This document shows positions 20,251-31,739 of a DNA stretch of 64,000 nucleotides, in pieces. The position numbers and the translations under genes are program-made. The notes under the pieces are model-generated. The model saw nothing but the letters and a program-made list of their open reading frames with translations, had not been told where the DNA came from and searched no databases. Source of the DNA: Megamerina dolium (taxonomy: Eukaryota > Arthropoda > Insecta > Diptera > Megamerinidae); contig OY978525.1 in NCBI GenBank assembly GCA_963854835.1, forward strand, positions 18,942,309 to 19,006,308, written 5' to 3'. Numbering within the stretch: the first letter of the stretch is position 1; each line of letters begins with the position of its first letter.

Positions 20251-22773
20251 AAAAAAAAGTGTAATTAAATCAACAAAACAAAAACAAAACGATGTAAATT
20301 AGTTGATATAATGCACACATAAATACTCCACATGTATCTATTGGATATATATGCAAAGTGTTGAAATGTGAATATATATGGTATTAGGGTGAATCAAGTT
20401 TTGTCGAAGAAGTGAAATGCTAATATTAAGCTTTAAATGAATTTTTATCCAGTCGAAAGATCAAAACAGGAGTTAATTTTCCTTTCAATCCTATAGACTG
20501 GTCGTTGGACATTTTTTCCCCAACTAGATTTCTCTCTGGCGTTTAAAAATCGAACACCTCCTAATAGAAATTCAAATTGATATAATTGCATCTATTATGT
20601 AAATACAAATTCAAATGAAGTAATTAACAATATTTAGAAGGTCTCTAAATGTTAGTAACAAATTTTCATATGCATGGTATAATTAAAACCTATTTTTGAC
20701 AGTTTCGATGATTTATATAATTTGCATTTGTTTCGATATTTTATCTAGCTTCGCCTAGACCAATTCATAGTTCATTTAGTGTAGTAACTATGAAGTATAA
20801 AATGTTCAACTAACTTCCGCTTAAATGCAACCAACTAACATTATATCTTATACTACCTTTAAAGATGCCTTTTTTTCAATATATATTTCCTCTTCTTCGT
20901 TGCCGATATAATTATTTTGTGATCTTTTTTTTTTGTTGTATTTTTTACATTCATTTTTATTTTCATATTTATTGTTATGATACAATTCATAATACATATA
21001 TATTTTTTTAAAGGAGTGTCTACGTTTTTTGTATATGGAGCACATCAAAGTGTTCCGCTTTAAGGTTAGGGTACGTAAATATGTATGTAGGTAGGTATTT
21101 AGGTGTTCATTTCGGTGGCTGTCCATCGCCCATAATTAGTGTAATTAACGCTTTTTGGATCAGTGCGTGCAGAAAATTATGGTTATACATATGTAAACAA
21201 TATATATATATATATAGAAGCATGTATATGTATTAGAGTGTGTGTTTTAGTGTAACTGAGTATTTCTAATATTTGCTTTTAATTAATCAGTTAACCGGTA
21301 AATTTCTTTTTACTAACCAATCGTTACTTGAAAGTGTCGAATATTATTTTGTTTTCGTAGATTGGCAATTTTTGCTCGATCAATCAAACATATCGAGTAT
21401 TTTGCAATTTTAAAATTATTTCCTATATAACAACTGCAGGTCCAAAATTGCTGATATTTAAAAAAAAAGCTAATAAATTTTTTTGACGAATGCTACATTC
21501 TTCATGTTAAGGTGGGAATATATTCATGGTAACGCCTATTGTATAATATTTTTTATTCGAAAATGACATAATAAATTTTATCCACATATTCGGTAACCGG
21601 TTTTCAAAAAAAAGGCAAATAATTGAAATCTCTAGTATATCGTAAATACATATGGAAGTGTTTTGTTTTTTTTTTTTTGGAATTGTATACACAATACTTT
21701 TTGCTTTTATAATAAGTAGTATCTTATATTTTGTTGGAAATTTGAAAGTTCATTCAACTAAGTTATTATTATGAAGTTTTATTTATGAATTTATAATATT
21801 TATTGCATTTTTGGTTCGTTTGAATAACAATATTCGCCTTGACTTTCATATTATTTTTATTAATCAATAAATGTTCGATAAATCGTTTAATCAAACAATC
21901 TGATTAATAAAATTTCTCATTAATTAATTATTAGATTAATTGAAATTATGATTAATCAAAATTCAATTTATTCAATTAATCAGAATTTCGATTATTCGGA
22001 ACAAAATTTCACTTTTTGCAATTCCTTGAATTTAAAATTATCTTCTGAAATAAAAATTGAATTTTTTTTTAGAATAATTTTAATCTGATTAATCGTATCG
22101 ATTAATAACTTTCATTCGTGATTTATTAAAATCATGATTATTCGAATAATTTGTAATTTATTTAATTATAAATTTTACAATAAATAAAATAAATTATTAA
22201 ATATAGAAATTCTAGTCAAAATTAGTCCTTTTGATTACTCCGTGAGAGCGTGTGAATTGGTTGACCATGCCAAACTTCATCGAGCTACAATATAATGTTC
22301 AAGATATTGAAAACAGAGGCATTAAATGTCATCAGCAACAGGATCAATATGGTCATATTTTCTACTAAATCACAAAAATTGGTGCGAATTAGTATAGAAT
22401 AATAATAACAACTAATAATAATATTTATAATCGAAATAATAAATTCAAGTAAATTGCTAAGAGAAAAACAACACCAAATCCATAATTAGTAATTAGCATC
22501 ATATCTCATAATCATCATTATCATCATCATTTCATATGACAATCAAGTTATTACATACAAATGTATTTATTATTTCAATGCAATAAGCACAATAATAACA
22601 ACAATAATTAACAATGAGAACAAGAACAAATTGAGTATGAGTGTAACATTTGTGTACAAGTTTGTGTTTTTATGAAAATTGTGTATACAATGCAATAGTA
22701 TGTTCTACAAAACATATGTTCCCTAACAAATTGTGAAATAAATTGAAATTAATTACACAACATTGCTAGCTAA

Positions 22774-22823
22774 TATGTGCAATATATTGTAGCCTACAAT
22801 ATAAACTATATATATTGCACATA
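22774..22823. repeat. Inverted repeat with 14 bp arms and 22 nt loop
   Basis: TATGTGCAATATAT at 22774-22787 is the exact reverse complement of 22810-22823. The loop holds a smaller TGTAG/CCTACA palindrome. The size is at the low end for a microRNA precursor, and the high AT content makes chance plausible. Confidence 0.75.
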
Positions 22824-23634
22824 CACATGTACATACAAGTGTATACATAGCTACTTACATGTATATTTAAAATAATACAAATAAACAGCAATGATTTCTG
22901 ATAAAGTTTTCACTACATCATGCTGGCATACTGAGGACTTCACATGAAGGGTAATGCATACGTATATTTGTATAACAGAACATAACCACATAACAGCAAA
23001 CAAAGAATTACAATAGTAAAATAAAAAAGTTCATCAACCGATAATGTTAATTTCAATGACAATTGTTATAAAAAATTTAGGAAAATATGTAGTTCGACTT
23101 TTGCCCAATAACACCACACTATGGTCAGAATGATAATATTACGTTATTGGTGATTGGTGGTAAGTATGATACCTAAAAAAAAAATCTGAGCACAAATTTA
23201 ATAAATATAGGTCATTGATTTGACATCTTCCAAAGCGATATTGTCGGTTAAAAATGGAGAAAAATTATATTTCAGTATTCTTTTGGTAGTAACCTGGGTC
23301 TTTATTTATAGATTTTAATCGTCGATATTTTATTTTCTCTACAAGAAAACGTGTTATATGAAAGAGGTTGAAATATATTTTTATTTTAATGATTAAATTT
23401 GTAGATTTTCAATTACCTTTTTGGTAAAAACAAAACCAAATATTTGTTCATACTTATGTGCATTGCAAATAAAAGAAATGACACTCGAAAAGAAGCCAAT
23501 TACAATTTATCTCTCGCAAATATGACAATAAACAATTATTTTCAATAATACGATTTATAAATTTAATAGTCAAAAATCTATTTAAACAATGGTGCCATCA
23601 ATGTGTATTTTTGGCCATCGACAAATGTAATATG

Positions 23635-23807
23635 CACTGGCGTAGCCAGAATTTTGACAAGAGGGGCTTAAGATGGAAAATATGTATAAGAAAAAATGTT
23701 TAATTAATGATTTTTAAATATCTATATGTTATTATTTGTCTTTTTTAACAAGTCCATCAGCCAAGGGAGATCTATCCCCCTTATCACCTCCCCTGGCTAC
23801 GCCACTG
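23635..23807. mobile_element. hAT-like MITE, 173 bp
   Basis: The ends are CACTGGCGTAGCCAG and, reverse-complemented from the right, CAGTGGCGTAGCCAG: 15 bp TIRs with one mismatch and the CAGTGGCGTA start seen in many hAT-type elements. The flanking octamers GTAATATG and GAAATATC match at 6 of 8 positions, consistent with an aged 8 bp target duplication. The interior is AT-rich and non-coding. Confidence 0.75.
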
Positions 23808-23815
23808 GAAATATC

Positions 23816-24984
23816 TAACAATTATAATTGCACAAACAATTTTCTGTATATCAAAATATATTTATTTCTATCTCTCTTTAATCGTATTCATACAAATATA
23901 AATGTAAGCATTTATACATATTGTATCATATGTCCAAAACCTGCCAACTCGTTAAAATAAAACAATCAATTTAGAGCAAAACAAAATCGAAAAAAATGAC
24001 ATACTATACACAATCATGTTAACAATCCATCATTATGCTCATATTCGAAACAAGACATAAACAAGAATGCCCATTTGTATAAGATTATTTTATTCTTCAT
24101 GCAACATGTAACATGCAACATCTGCATACCATCACAACCATCATCACAAATCATACAAATCCTATTAATAGTTATAGAATATTTGTGGATGTGGTATTTT
24201 CACTCACAATCATATGAGCCATATCATACATGTGTAAAATAACTTTGAAAGCATGCAATAGAAAAAAAATATACAATGAATAGTAACAAAAATTATGACA
24301 AAAATGACTACCAACATCATTTGTAATGTCATCATTCACATCAATATTATCATCACCATCATCAAAATCTATCATAATCGTATACCTTTCTTACCATTCG
24401 AATTTCAAAGAAGAAGAAGAAAAAAACACAAAAAGCTTCAAAAATCTTTTCTTGAAATATAGTTAATAAAAATTATAATCACAAATAAAAATATAATTAT
24501 TATCATAAACATAATTAGAAATGATATTATTTTGATTTAGATTTCCTCTCTCATTATTATCACTATACTATGGCAATATTTGCTACAATAATTAATTAAT
24601 TATCTCCATGAATTGAAATAATTATTCTCATAGTCATCAATGAAGAAGCAGTGGCTGTCATCATAAGTGGTGTTCAAATTTGAGCTGAATTTCCTCCTTG
24701 GAAAAACTACGCGGTTTTCGACTATTTTTCATTGCAAGAAATAAATGAAAAATTGTCCAGCATTTTCGAATTATTGTCGTTGGTATGATAATGAAACGTG
24801 ACCACATATTATATATTGAAAACGATTACATAAAACTCGTTAAGTTCTTTTATATCACCTGCATAAAGTAGCAAAGATCTAGAAGGAAAAATGTGGGTTC
24901 TTTGTTGACCTTTACATCAATTTGTATGCTTGGCACAAAAGAAAGAATTTATTGTATAAAATCACTGTATAAAAATATATTGTA
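23816..24984. other. AT-rich DNA with ATC-rich patches
   Basis: No gene is seen. The minus frame at 24172-24375 is Asp/Asn-rich and derives from CAT/ATC simple sequence. Confidence 0.5.
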
Positions 24985-25800
24985 TAAAATACTGGGTGAG
25001 GCACGCCCTCTTTTTATAGTAGCTCCCAGGCAAAGTGCATGAACTTATTTTAAATTTAAACCGCTATAATTTCGGCAAGCTTCTGTCTAGAACCACCATT
25101 ATTGGAAATAATCTGTTATAAAATCAACATGCCATGCCCACTTCGTAATGTGGCTCCCATACATAGTCGAGAATATTCAAAAAAAAAAACAATTATTAAC
25201 CACCATAACTTACAAACTATTCAGCGGAGGACAATCACACTTAAGTTGTAAAATATTATTATAAGGATAACTAGATGTAGTAGAAATGGCGAGCCACGAC
25301 CACTGTTTCTAGTAGTCCCCATTCAAAATAACAAAATTTCTTTTAAATTCAAACCGCTTTAACTTTGGCACTTTTTTGTCTAGAGCAATTACAATTAACA
25401 CTTGGATTAATATGGTAGTCGGAAATAATGTGGCATGAAAGCAGTATGCCACCCCTAATTCTTAATGGGACTATCATACAAAGTTGCAAAAATTAAAAAA
25501 GAAAAACTTAAACCGCTATACCTCACGAACTATTCAGCGGAGGACAACCAAATTTAAGGTGTGGATTAGTATTACAAAGAAAATTAGATTTAAAAGAGTG
25601 AGGCACGCCACACCCACTTTTTATATTGCTCCCATATGAAGCCTCGGAATTATCTGAAACTTTAAAACGCCCATAACATACAGAATACTTCGCCTAGATC
25701 AATCATATTTCAGGTGTGTATTAGTATTATAGGTAGAATTATTCCTAAAAAGAATTTGTGAACCACGCCTACTTCTTAATGTAGGAAAAGATGGACATAT
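24985..25800. repeat. Degenerate tandem array, five units of about 150 bp
   Basis: A recurrent start AACCGCTATAACTT (variants) occurs at about 25059, 25199, 25352, 25511 and 25666, spacings 140, 153, 159 and 155 bp. Within units recur a block of the type ACTATTCAGCGGAGGACAA, a TTAGTATTATAAGG-like block, and a GAGGCACGCCCACTTTTTAT-GCTCCCATA block before the next start. Similarity between units is moderate, so the array is old. No coding frame survives. Confidence 0.8.
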
Positions 25801-28555
25801 GATCAAACTTTATTTATATATAATATATATCTTCTGGTCAGCCCCTGCCGACTGTAAGGTCATTTTTTATTATTACAAAACTTTCTTAGTTATAAAAAAT
25901 AGTTTGCAATAGAAAATGCTTTGTTGATTTGCTAGACCCATATTAGATAAAGTCTTCAAATATATGTTGAAATAATCGATTTTGTTTTTCCTGAGCTCAT
26001 TGATGCAATTTAAATCTTAATTAAGACTTTTGTATACGCAAAATAATTAATAGCGGATATAATATCAAATTCAAATTTACTATTAATTATTATTTCGTCA
26101 ATACTCATATATCTCAAAATTTCCTGTATAATCATGTCATTACTTCCCATCACCGCTATCATCTAATCATCATGGTCATTTCTATTGTAAATATTCACTG
26201 TGTTTAATAGTATATCCATCTCAATTTATCTTTATCTATTTGATTTTTGAGATTTCAACACCCACATTTAATGATATTAGTTAGAGAAATAGTTCATTTG
26301 CATGACTCATATATCATGTGTTGAAAGTTAATATCAACTATGTTAATGATTGTAATGTGAGTTCGTGTATGCATGCGCATCCGTATGTCCAATAAAATCA
26401 TATATGACTAGAATATACATGATATCTGATTTTAAAACATTTATAATTTTCATATGCTACTGCTTATGTGAGTACTACTAGTTACTATTTAGGTATAATC
26501 ATTCATATAACATATTGCTCAGACAAATTCTGTAGACTCATCAATCTAAATTAAGAGTCAGAAAAATATCAAAAAGAAAACTAAGAATAATAATATTATA
26601 ATTAATATATAAATACTGCATTTATGTGTAATATTTTGGTATATATATGAAATAGTGATAAATGAGAAATGCTCTCATATGAGTACCTACCCTCATTTCG
26701 GTAGTATGACATATGACGATCATATAGAATATATAGTATTCTATAAGTAGGTCAAATAATGTCTATTTGACATTAAATAGTTTTTTGTCTTTAGAGTGAT
26801 ATACTAGTATAATTAAAAATGTGATAAGAGAATTTTCCGAATATGTCATGCTGGCTTCAATGAATTGCAATTAAAATGATTAATTTTAATTGACCAGAAA
26901 AATATAATAGATGCATTTCAAGCAGATAGAGAATATGAATGCAAATAACAAGAAAAAAAATTATTTCATATATCCCAGATCAAAAGACATCAATCAACGA
27001 CAATATCTAAGATGCTGTAAATGTATATACAATAGTTCAAATATTCTACATAGATTCGCTGATATTTGATAATACTTGAGTGTATTTTATAACAATTTTT
27101 ATATGAGTATAATATGTTATCAATTTGAAAAAGTAAAAATCTGAAAAATATGTATTTAACTCCGAGGAAGTACTTTATATTAGACAAACTTTGGTAACTG
27201 AATTAAATAACCAAGTTCTTACTCGGTTTCTTTACTCTCCATAGGCAGTTTCCCACAAAATTAACTTAAAAGAGCTTAAAAATATACAAAGTACCATATA
27301 ACTGATTAGAAATTATCTTTAGTGTGGTGAAATGTATGACCGATCTTTAATATTTTCTTTTTTATCAACATATCTCCCAATTGTATTTAGACCGTATCTC
27401 TTGCCCTACAGGGTTTTCTTACAAAAAATTCTTTAATATTTTTATAAATACAACAGTTTTGTATATGAGCCTCTGTATATGACAGAGACTGAGACCAATC
27501 ATGTTTTGGGGAAATATAATATCGGACAATTCAATAAAGTGGGTCATACAGCTTACAGCGGTAGATACCATTTCTGGGAAATTACAAGGCAGTTTCCTGC
27601 TTTGTCAAGCATTGGAAGAAGTATGTAGGTCTCAGTAGACGATATACCTTAATTATACTAGTATGCATATAAAATCTTATTTTATAGGCTCACTTAGAAA
27701 ATATGGAGATATTTGTAGATACTCCGGCAATGAAAAGGAGAATTATTAAAAAACATGCCATATCTTGTTAGAATTTAATGTACAAGGATTAGGAGCTTTC
27801 GTCGCTTCAAAATTTGCCATAGTTTAGCGATTAGTCATCGGAGCAATCCCTGTTTATACCATAATACAGGGTATCTTTTTGCCATATCTCAATTTTCTAT
27901 ATTTAACCACCAAAGAATTTTCTTCAGTGCTTTCTTCCAGTATTAAAGTATAGGCAGTATTAAAATGTACCTACTTCTATTAGCTGATTCCAAGGGCTCT
28001 TCTATTGCTACTTTTTTTAGACAATGTCATAGAGCTCTTTAAGACATTATTTCGTGGTAAATTTTCATTGCCGTAAGAGTCACATATTGCTTACTTTAAC
28101 TCTGACTAACTGAGCTACGGCATTTACCACCAAAATTTGCATAAACATTCTAAACATTTGAATGCAAATATGATGTTAATTGACCTTAAAATAATACATT
28201 GGTCAATGAGTCCCTAGTCTTTAGTAAGTGCTACTCCTAAGTGTCAAAATTTTATGATGTTTGAATGATTAGTCATTCAGTTGCGGATGCTTTAGTTATG
28301 CTAATTTTGGTATTGTCAGAACAATGAATTCAAATCATAAGTGTTATCCGGACTCGACTCCATCGATATCAACCATGGGATATAAATTTCGCCGTTTCGC
28401 CCTATCGTCCAAATGATGTTTGTACACCGATAATCATAAAAAAGTCCACAAAATGAGTATTTTAAAATATCGAATGGTAGTATATTCACCATTTTGATGA
28501 ACATTTATTCAAAAACTATAACGTGCCATCGATGATTTAGAGTGCTGTTTGAAGC
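25801..28555. other. AT-rich DNA without a supported gene
   Basis: Scattered ATAT-rich and ATC-rich sequence. The minus frames at 26990-27187 and 28316-28504 have no recognisable domain. Confidence 0.5.
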
Positions 28556-29115
28556 TTTTTATGTACGCTAAAAAGAATTTCATGCATCGGCATCCGGCAA
28601 TGTATGAAGAATGGTTTCACCATGTCACCTTGGAGTTAAAACGACAGTCATCTGAGTACACAACGATTGGCGAAAGTTGTTCGAATCGGTTAAAAACCCA
28701 ATAGTTAGATGGAAAGAGTATGGTCTCCGTACTTTGGGTTGAGCACATTAAAAAAATTGTTAAAAGCGATTATTACATTGGATCATTTAAATGTATGAAA
28801 TACCAAAAAAATAACGCATTCGACAAATATGAAAGTTATGCTTCACCACAACAATCCACTGAGTAACAAATCATTAAAAACAATATTAAATTTGTATGAA
28901 TTGGGATTCAACACCCAACCTATAGTTTAGACCTGGTTCCTAGTAGCTACTGGCTGTTCGTAGACCTCTAAGAAAGATAACTCAGGGAAAGAAATTTTGC
29001 TCCGTTGATGAATTCACTGCCGAAACTGAATATTTTATGGTTAAAGATAAAACGGTTTACAAGGTCGGTAGAAAAAAGTTTCCAGAAGCATTAGAATGAA
29101 TATACTTGGAGGAAA
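28556..29115 (+). pseudogene. Decayed mariner transposase, C-terminal two thirds
   Basis: The plus strand gives, over several frames, MYEEWFHHVTLELKRQSSEY (equivalent of MDETWIHHFTPE, with the first catalytic Asp replaced by Tyr), a GESC block, VSVLW, KSDYYIGS, HPTYSLDLVPSSYWLF (third catalytic Asp replaced by Ser), QGKKFCSVDEFTAETEYF and VKDKTVYKVGRKKF. The order and spacing follow mellifera-type mariners. The N-terminal DNA-binding part was not found upstream, and no TIRs were identified. Confidence 0.8.
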
Positions 29116-30088
29116 TTTTTTTAATGAATAAGATCGAATTTTCCAAAACCTCGAAACTTATATCTACTTCCCACCTCTCTCCCTTTTGTCCCTTCATCAA
29201 TGTCACTGATTCAAACAATGAGGCGCTGCTGCTGGTTTAATTAATGAATAAATTGTAAATGCTAGACTGAAAATAATAACAACAACAACGATAACAAAAA
29301 CAATACCATTTAGTTAACAACCAAGTATTTCTTCCTTTATGAAATTTGATAGAAATTGGTCAACGAGGCATGCATGCAACAATGTTTAAAATTTCATTAT
29401 AATAATTTTATTTTATTTTTTTTTCATTATGCATATTTCGCTGTACTTGCTGAGGAAACAATCAGCAACAACAAGCAAAGATGTGGAAATTTAATAGCTA
29501 TTTACACTGCATGTGGTATGTATGTTGATCGGTATGTAATGCAACACCCCAACTAAAATAAAAATACAAGAAAACTTTATATCATAATACTATAGCAAAT
29601 ACATATGATTTACATCAATGTACATACACATATACACCAGTGTTAAAAAGAGCTAATGGAATAACAACAGCGAGAAGAAATGATTTAACCCATACAAGTG
29701 GTAAGTGGTGGAAATGCAATAATATACTATATGAGTGGTATGAATATTGTATATACAAAATACGATGAAAAATTTCGGACACCAAATTAATTGTTGATAA
29801 ATTCGTTCGTCCGTTGGTCATTTTAAATATTGAAGCAGTAAGTAGCAACAGACAGATAATCTCAAAAGCACTCACTCAATTCCTGTAAATATAAGTAACT
29901 TATGTAGTGCAAATACACAGTGTTTGGACCACCTTAACATCCTTTCGGTAGATTCCAACTTACTTACAATATACCTACCAGCACATAATACTACTCATAG
30001 GTATCGCTATTGGTACTACGTCTAAAGTTGGTCAAAAAGTTCATACAAAATTATCGAAAAACATTTTACATATATTGATTTATTTATA
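29116..30088. other. AT-rich DNA without a supported gene
   Basis: The frames at 29356-29556 (plus) and 29615-29875 (minus) show no recognisable domain. Short CAA repeats occur near 29275. Confidence 0.5.
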
Positions 30089-30617
30089 AAGGGTTATCCA
30101 TTTTGCGGTTTCAAAAGTAAATGTAAATAAAACACATATAAAATATTTTTTATCATGATATTTCTTTTTTATTATAAAGTTTGAACGTTGACATTATGTG
30201 TGAAATACTACATCATTTAAATGACCACCACGCGAATTGTTGCAAGCATCGATTCTTTTGAGGTAATTTTCGACCACTTTTTGACACATATTGGGCGGTA
30301 TCTCAGCCATAACGTGACGAATGTTGGTTTTTAGGTGCTCAAGAGTTAAAGGTTTATCTGCATAAACACGGTCTTTCGCGTAGCCCCACAAAAAAAAGTC
30401 AAGCGGTGTCAAATCGCATGATCTTGGTGGCCACTTGATATCGCCACGAGCCATATTCGCTCGAGTTGTGTGGCATGTGGCACCGTCTTGTTGAAACCAC
30501 ATATTCTCTAAATCGTATTCTTCAATAGCAGGCAAAAAAAAGTCTGTTATCATATGACAATAACGCTCCGAATTGACGGTGACAGTCGTTCCATCGTCGT
30601 TTTCGAAGAAGTAAGGT

Positions 30618-30650
30618 CCACTGAGCTACGGGGGTGCCGTAGCTCAGTGG
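30618..30650. repeat. Perfect 14 bp inverted repeat at the SINE 5' junction
   Basis: CCACTGAGCTACGG (30618-30631) is the reverse complement of CCGTAGCTCAGTGG (30637-30650), with loop GGGTG. The left arm includes the last three bases (CCA) of the target duplication plus ten extra bases that are an inverted copy of the SINE A-box region. Confidence 0.92.
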
Positions 30651-30995
30651 TTAGTGTGTTCGCCTTCTGATCTGTAGGTCGTGGTTCAATACCCGGCTGA
30701 TGCATAACAAATTTAATATCGAAAAGATTTTTCTTTCAAACGGTACCCACCTGTCGGCAAGCAATTGGCAATTCTTACGACAGTAACAACTTGCCATGAA
30801 AAAGCTTCTAAAAAGAACTCTGTGACAAAGCTCAGAAAAAGTGATGTCACAAGTGTTCTGCCGTTCGGAACCGGCTAAAATAAGTAGGTCCATTCTAATA
30901 CTGTCCAAAATTTAAGACGCACAACAGTAATGGAAGAGAAGCTCGGCCAATGAGCCCTTTGGGGCTTTAAGTGCCACATATTTATTTTTTTTTTA
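30621..30995 (+). mobile_element. tRNA-derived SINE, full-length copy
   Basis: The head at 30630 onward is tRNA-like: an A-box type TAGCTCAGTGG and a B-box GGTTCAATACC matching the Pol III consensus, ending in CCGGCTG. The family body includes AACAAATTTAATATCGAA, ACCCACCT-TCGGCAAGCAAT, CAGTAACAACTTGCCATGAA, TGTGACAAAGCTCAGAAAAA, AATAAGTAGGTCC and AAGAGAAGCTCGGCCAA, with a T-rich 3' end. The flanking duplication TAAGGTCCA is at 30612-30620 and 30996-31004. Removing the SINE and one copy restores the transposase frame. It is not a functional tRNA gene. Confidence 0.93.
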
Positions 30996-31739
30996 TAAGG
31001 TCCAATCACACCTCCGGACCAAAGATCGCACCAAGCAGTGACTTTTTGTGGATGTAGTGGCCTCTCTTCAATTACTTGAGGATTCTCAGAACCCCAAATA
31101 CGACAATTTTGTTTGTTAACATACCCACCGAGTGAGAAATGTGCTTCGTCGCTGAAGAAAATTTTGTTCGAAAAATCGCCGTCCACGGCCTGTTGTTCAA
31201 GCACCCATTCGACGTATCTACGACGTTGTGAATGGTCAGCTGGCTTCAGTTGTTGTGTGAGCTGGATTTTATATGGATGTAGGTATAGATCCAAATGCAA
31301 AATACGCCATAATGTGCCGTAAGACAGTCCTAATTCCTGAGAACAACGAGGAATCGACACATTCGGGTCTTCGGCAACACTTTCACTTACAGCAGCGATA
31401 TTTTCGGTGGTACGAGCGAAACGATGATGCACAGGCCTTACAATATCTGTAACCGATCCAGTCTCTTCATATTTCTTCACAATTTTGCCAATTGCTTGCG
31501 CAGTTGGACGATTATGTAAACCATAATCTCTTCTTAAAGCACGATATGTGGCTGTGGCAGAATCACCATTTTTGTAGTTGGTTTTTACAATTGTAATGCG
31601 TTGTGCGATAGTTAAGCGATCCATTTTCGCAAATGTCAGACTTTGAACTGAAAAAGAAAGAAATTGTTTTAACAACTCAGTTTGACAGATGTCGAATTCT
31701 AGCCCTATACTTTTGAAACCGCGAAATGGATAACCCTTT

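Larger units (their letters stand above)
19560..23634. other. Long AT-rich stretch, no gene supported
   Basis: Low-complexity sequence with (CA)n at 20234-20250, (TA)n at 21201-21216, a cluster of TTAATC/GATTAA motifs at 21855-22150 and a hairpin at 22774-22823. Open frames are short and their translations are Lys/Asn/Tyr-rich, as expected from AT composition. Confidence 0.5.
30194..31624 (-). pseudogene. Transposase of the 30089-31739 element, interrupted by a SINE
   Basis: The frame begins MDRLTIAQRITIVKTNY at 31624. It covers a helix-turn-helix region, SIPRCSQELGLSYGTLWRIL, FFSDEAHFSLGGYVNKQNC (first catalytic Asp) and KVTAWCDLWSGGVIGPY, then meets the SINE at 31004. It resumes exactly in frame at FFENDDGTTVTVNSERYCHM and continues through WFQQDGATCH (second Asp), RSCDLTPLDFFLWGYAK (third Asp) to HLNDVVFHT and a stop at 30194. 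Between the second and third Asp only 28 residues remain (HTTRANMARGDIKWPPRS). The relic at 48615-48960 carries an extra IIELLRNQFGDNFLSRR segment there, so this copy seems to have an in-frame deletion of about 17 residues. No stop codon is seen outside the SINE. Confidence 0.88.
30089..31739. mobile_element. Tc1/mariner-superfamily element carrying a SINE insertion
   Basis: The ends are AAGGGTTATCCATTTTGCGG.. at the left and its inverted counterpart ..CCGCGAAATGGATAACCCTT at the right. They form TIRs of about 28 bp with one mismatch (T/C) continuing through GTTTCAAAAGTA. A TA precedes the left end; the right flank is T-rich and a matching TA is not clear. The transposase is on the minus strand. 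Without the 375 bp SINE and its extra 9 bp target copy, the element would be about 1.27 kb. Confidence 0.9.

Noticed and set aside
30630..30705. tRNA-like sequence with A and B boxes, a possible tRNA gene
   Set aside because: It is the head of a SINE with target duplications and repeated body copies elsewhere. It does not complete an acceptor stem.
30651..30908. Minus-strand frame of 85 codons with similar frames at 33707-33988 and 63613-63977
   Set aside because: These are antisense translations of SINE copies. Their similarity to each other reflects the SINE, not a protein family.
31113..31322. Plus-strand frame of 69 codons
   Set aside because: It is antisense to the transposase on the minus strand.
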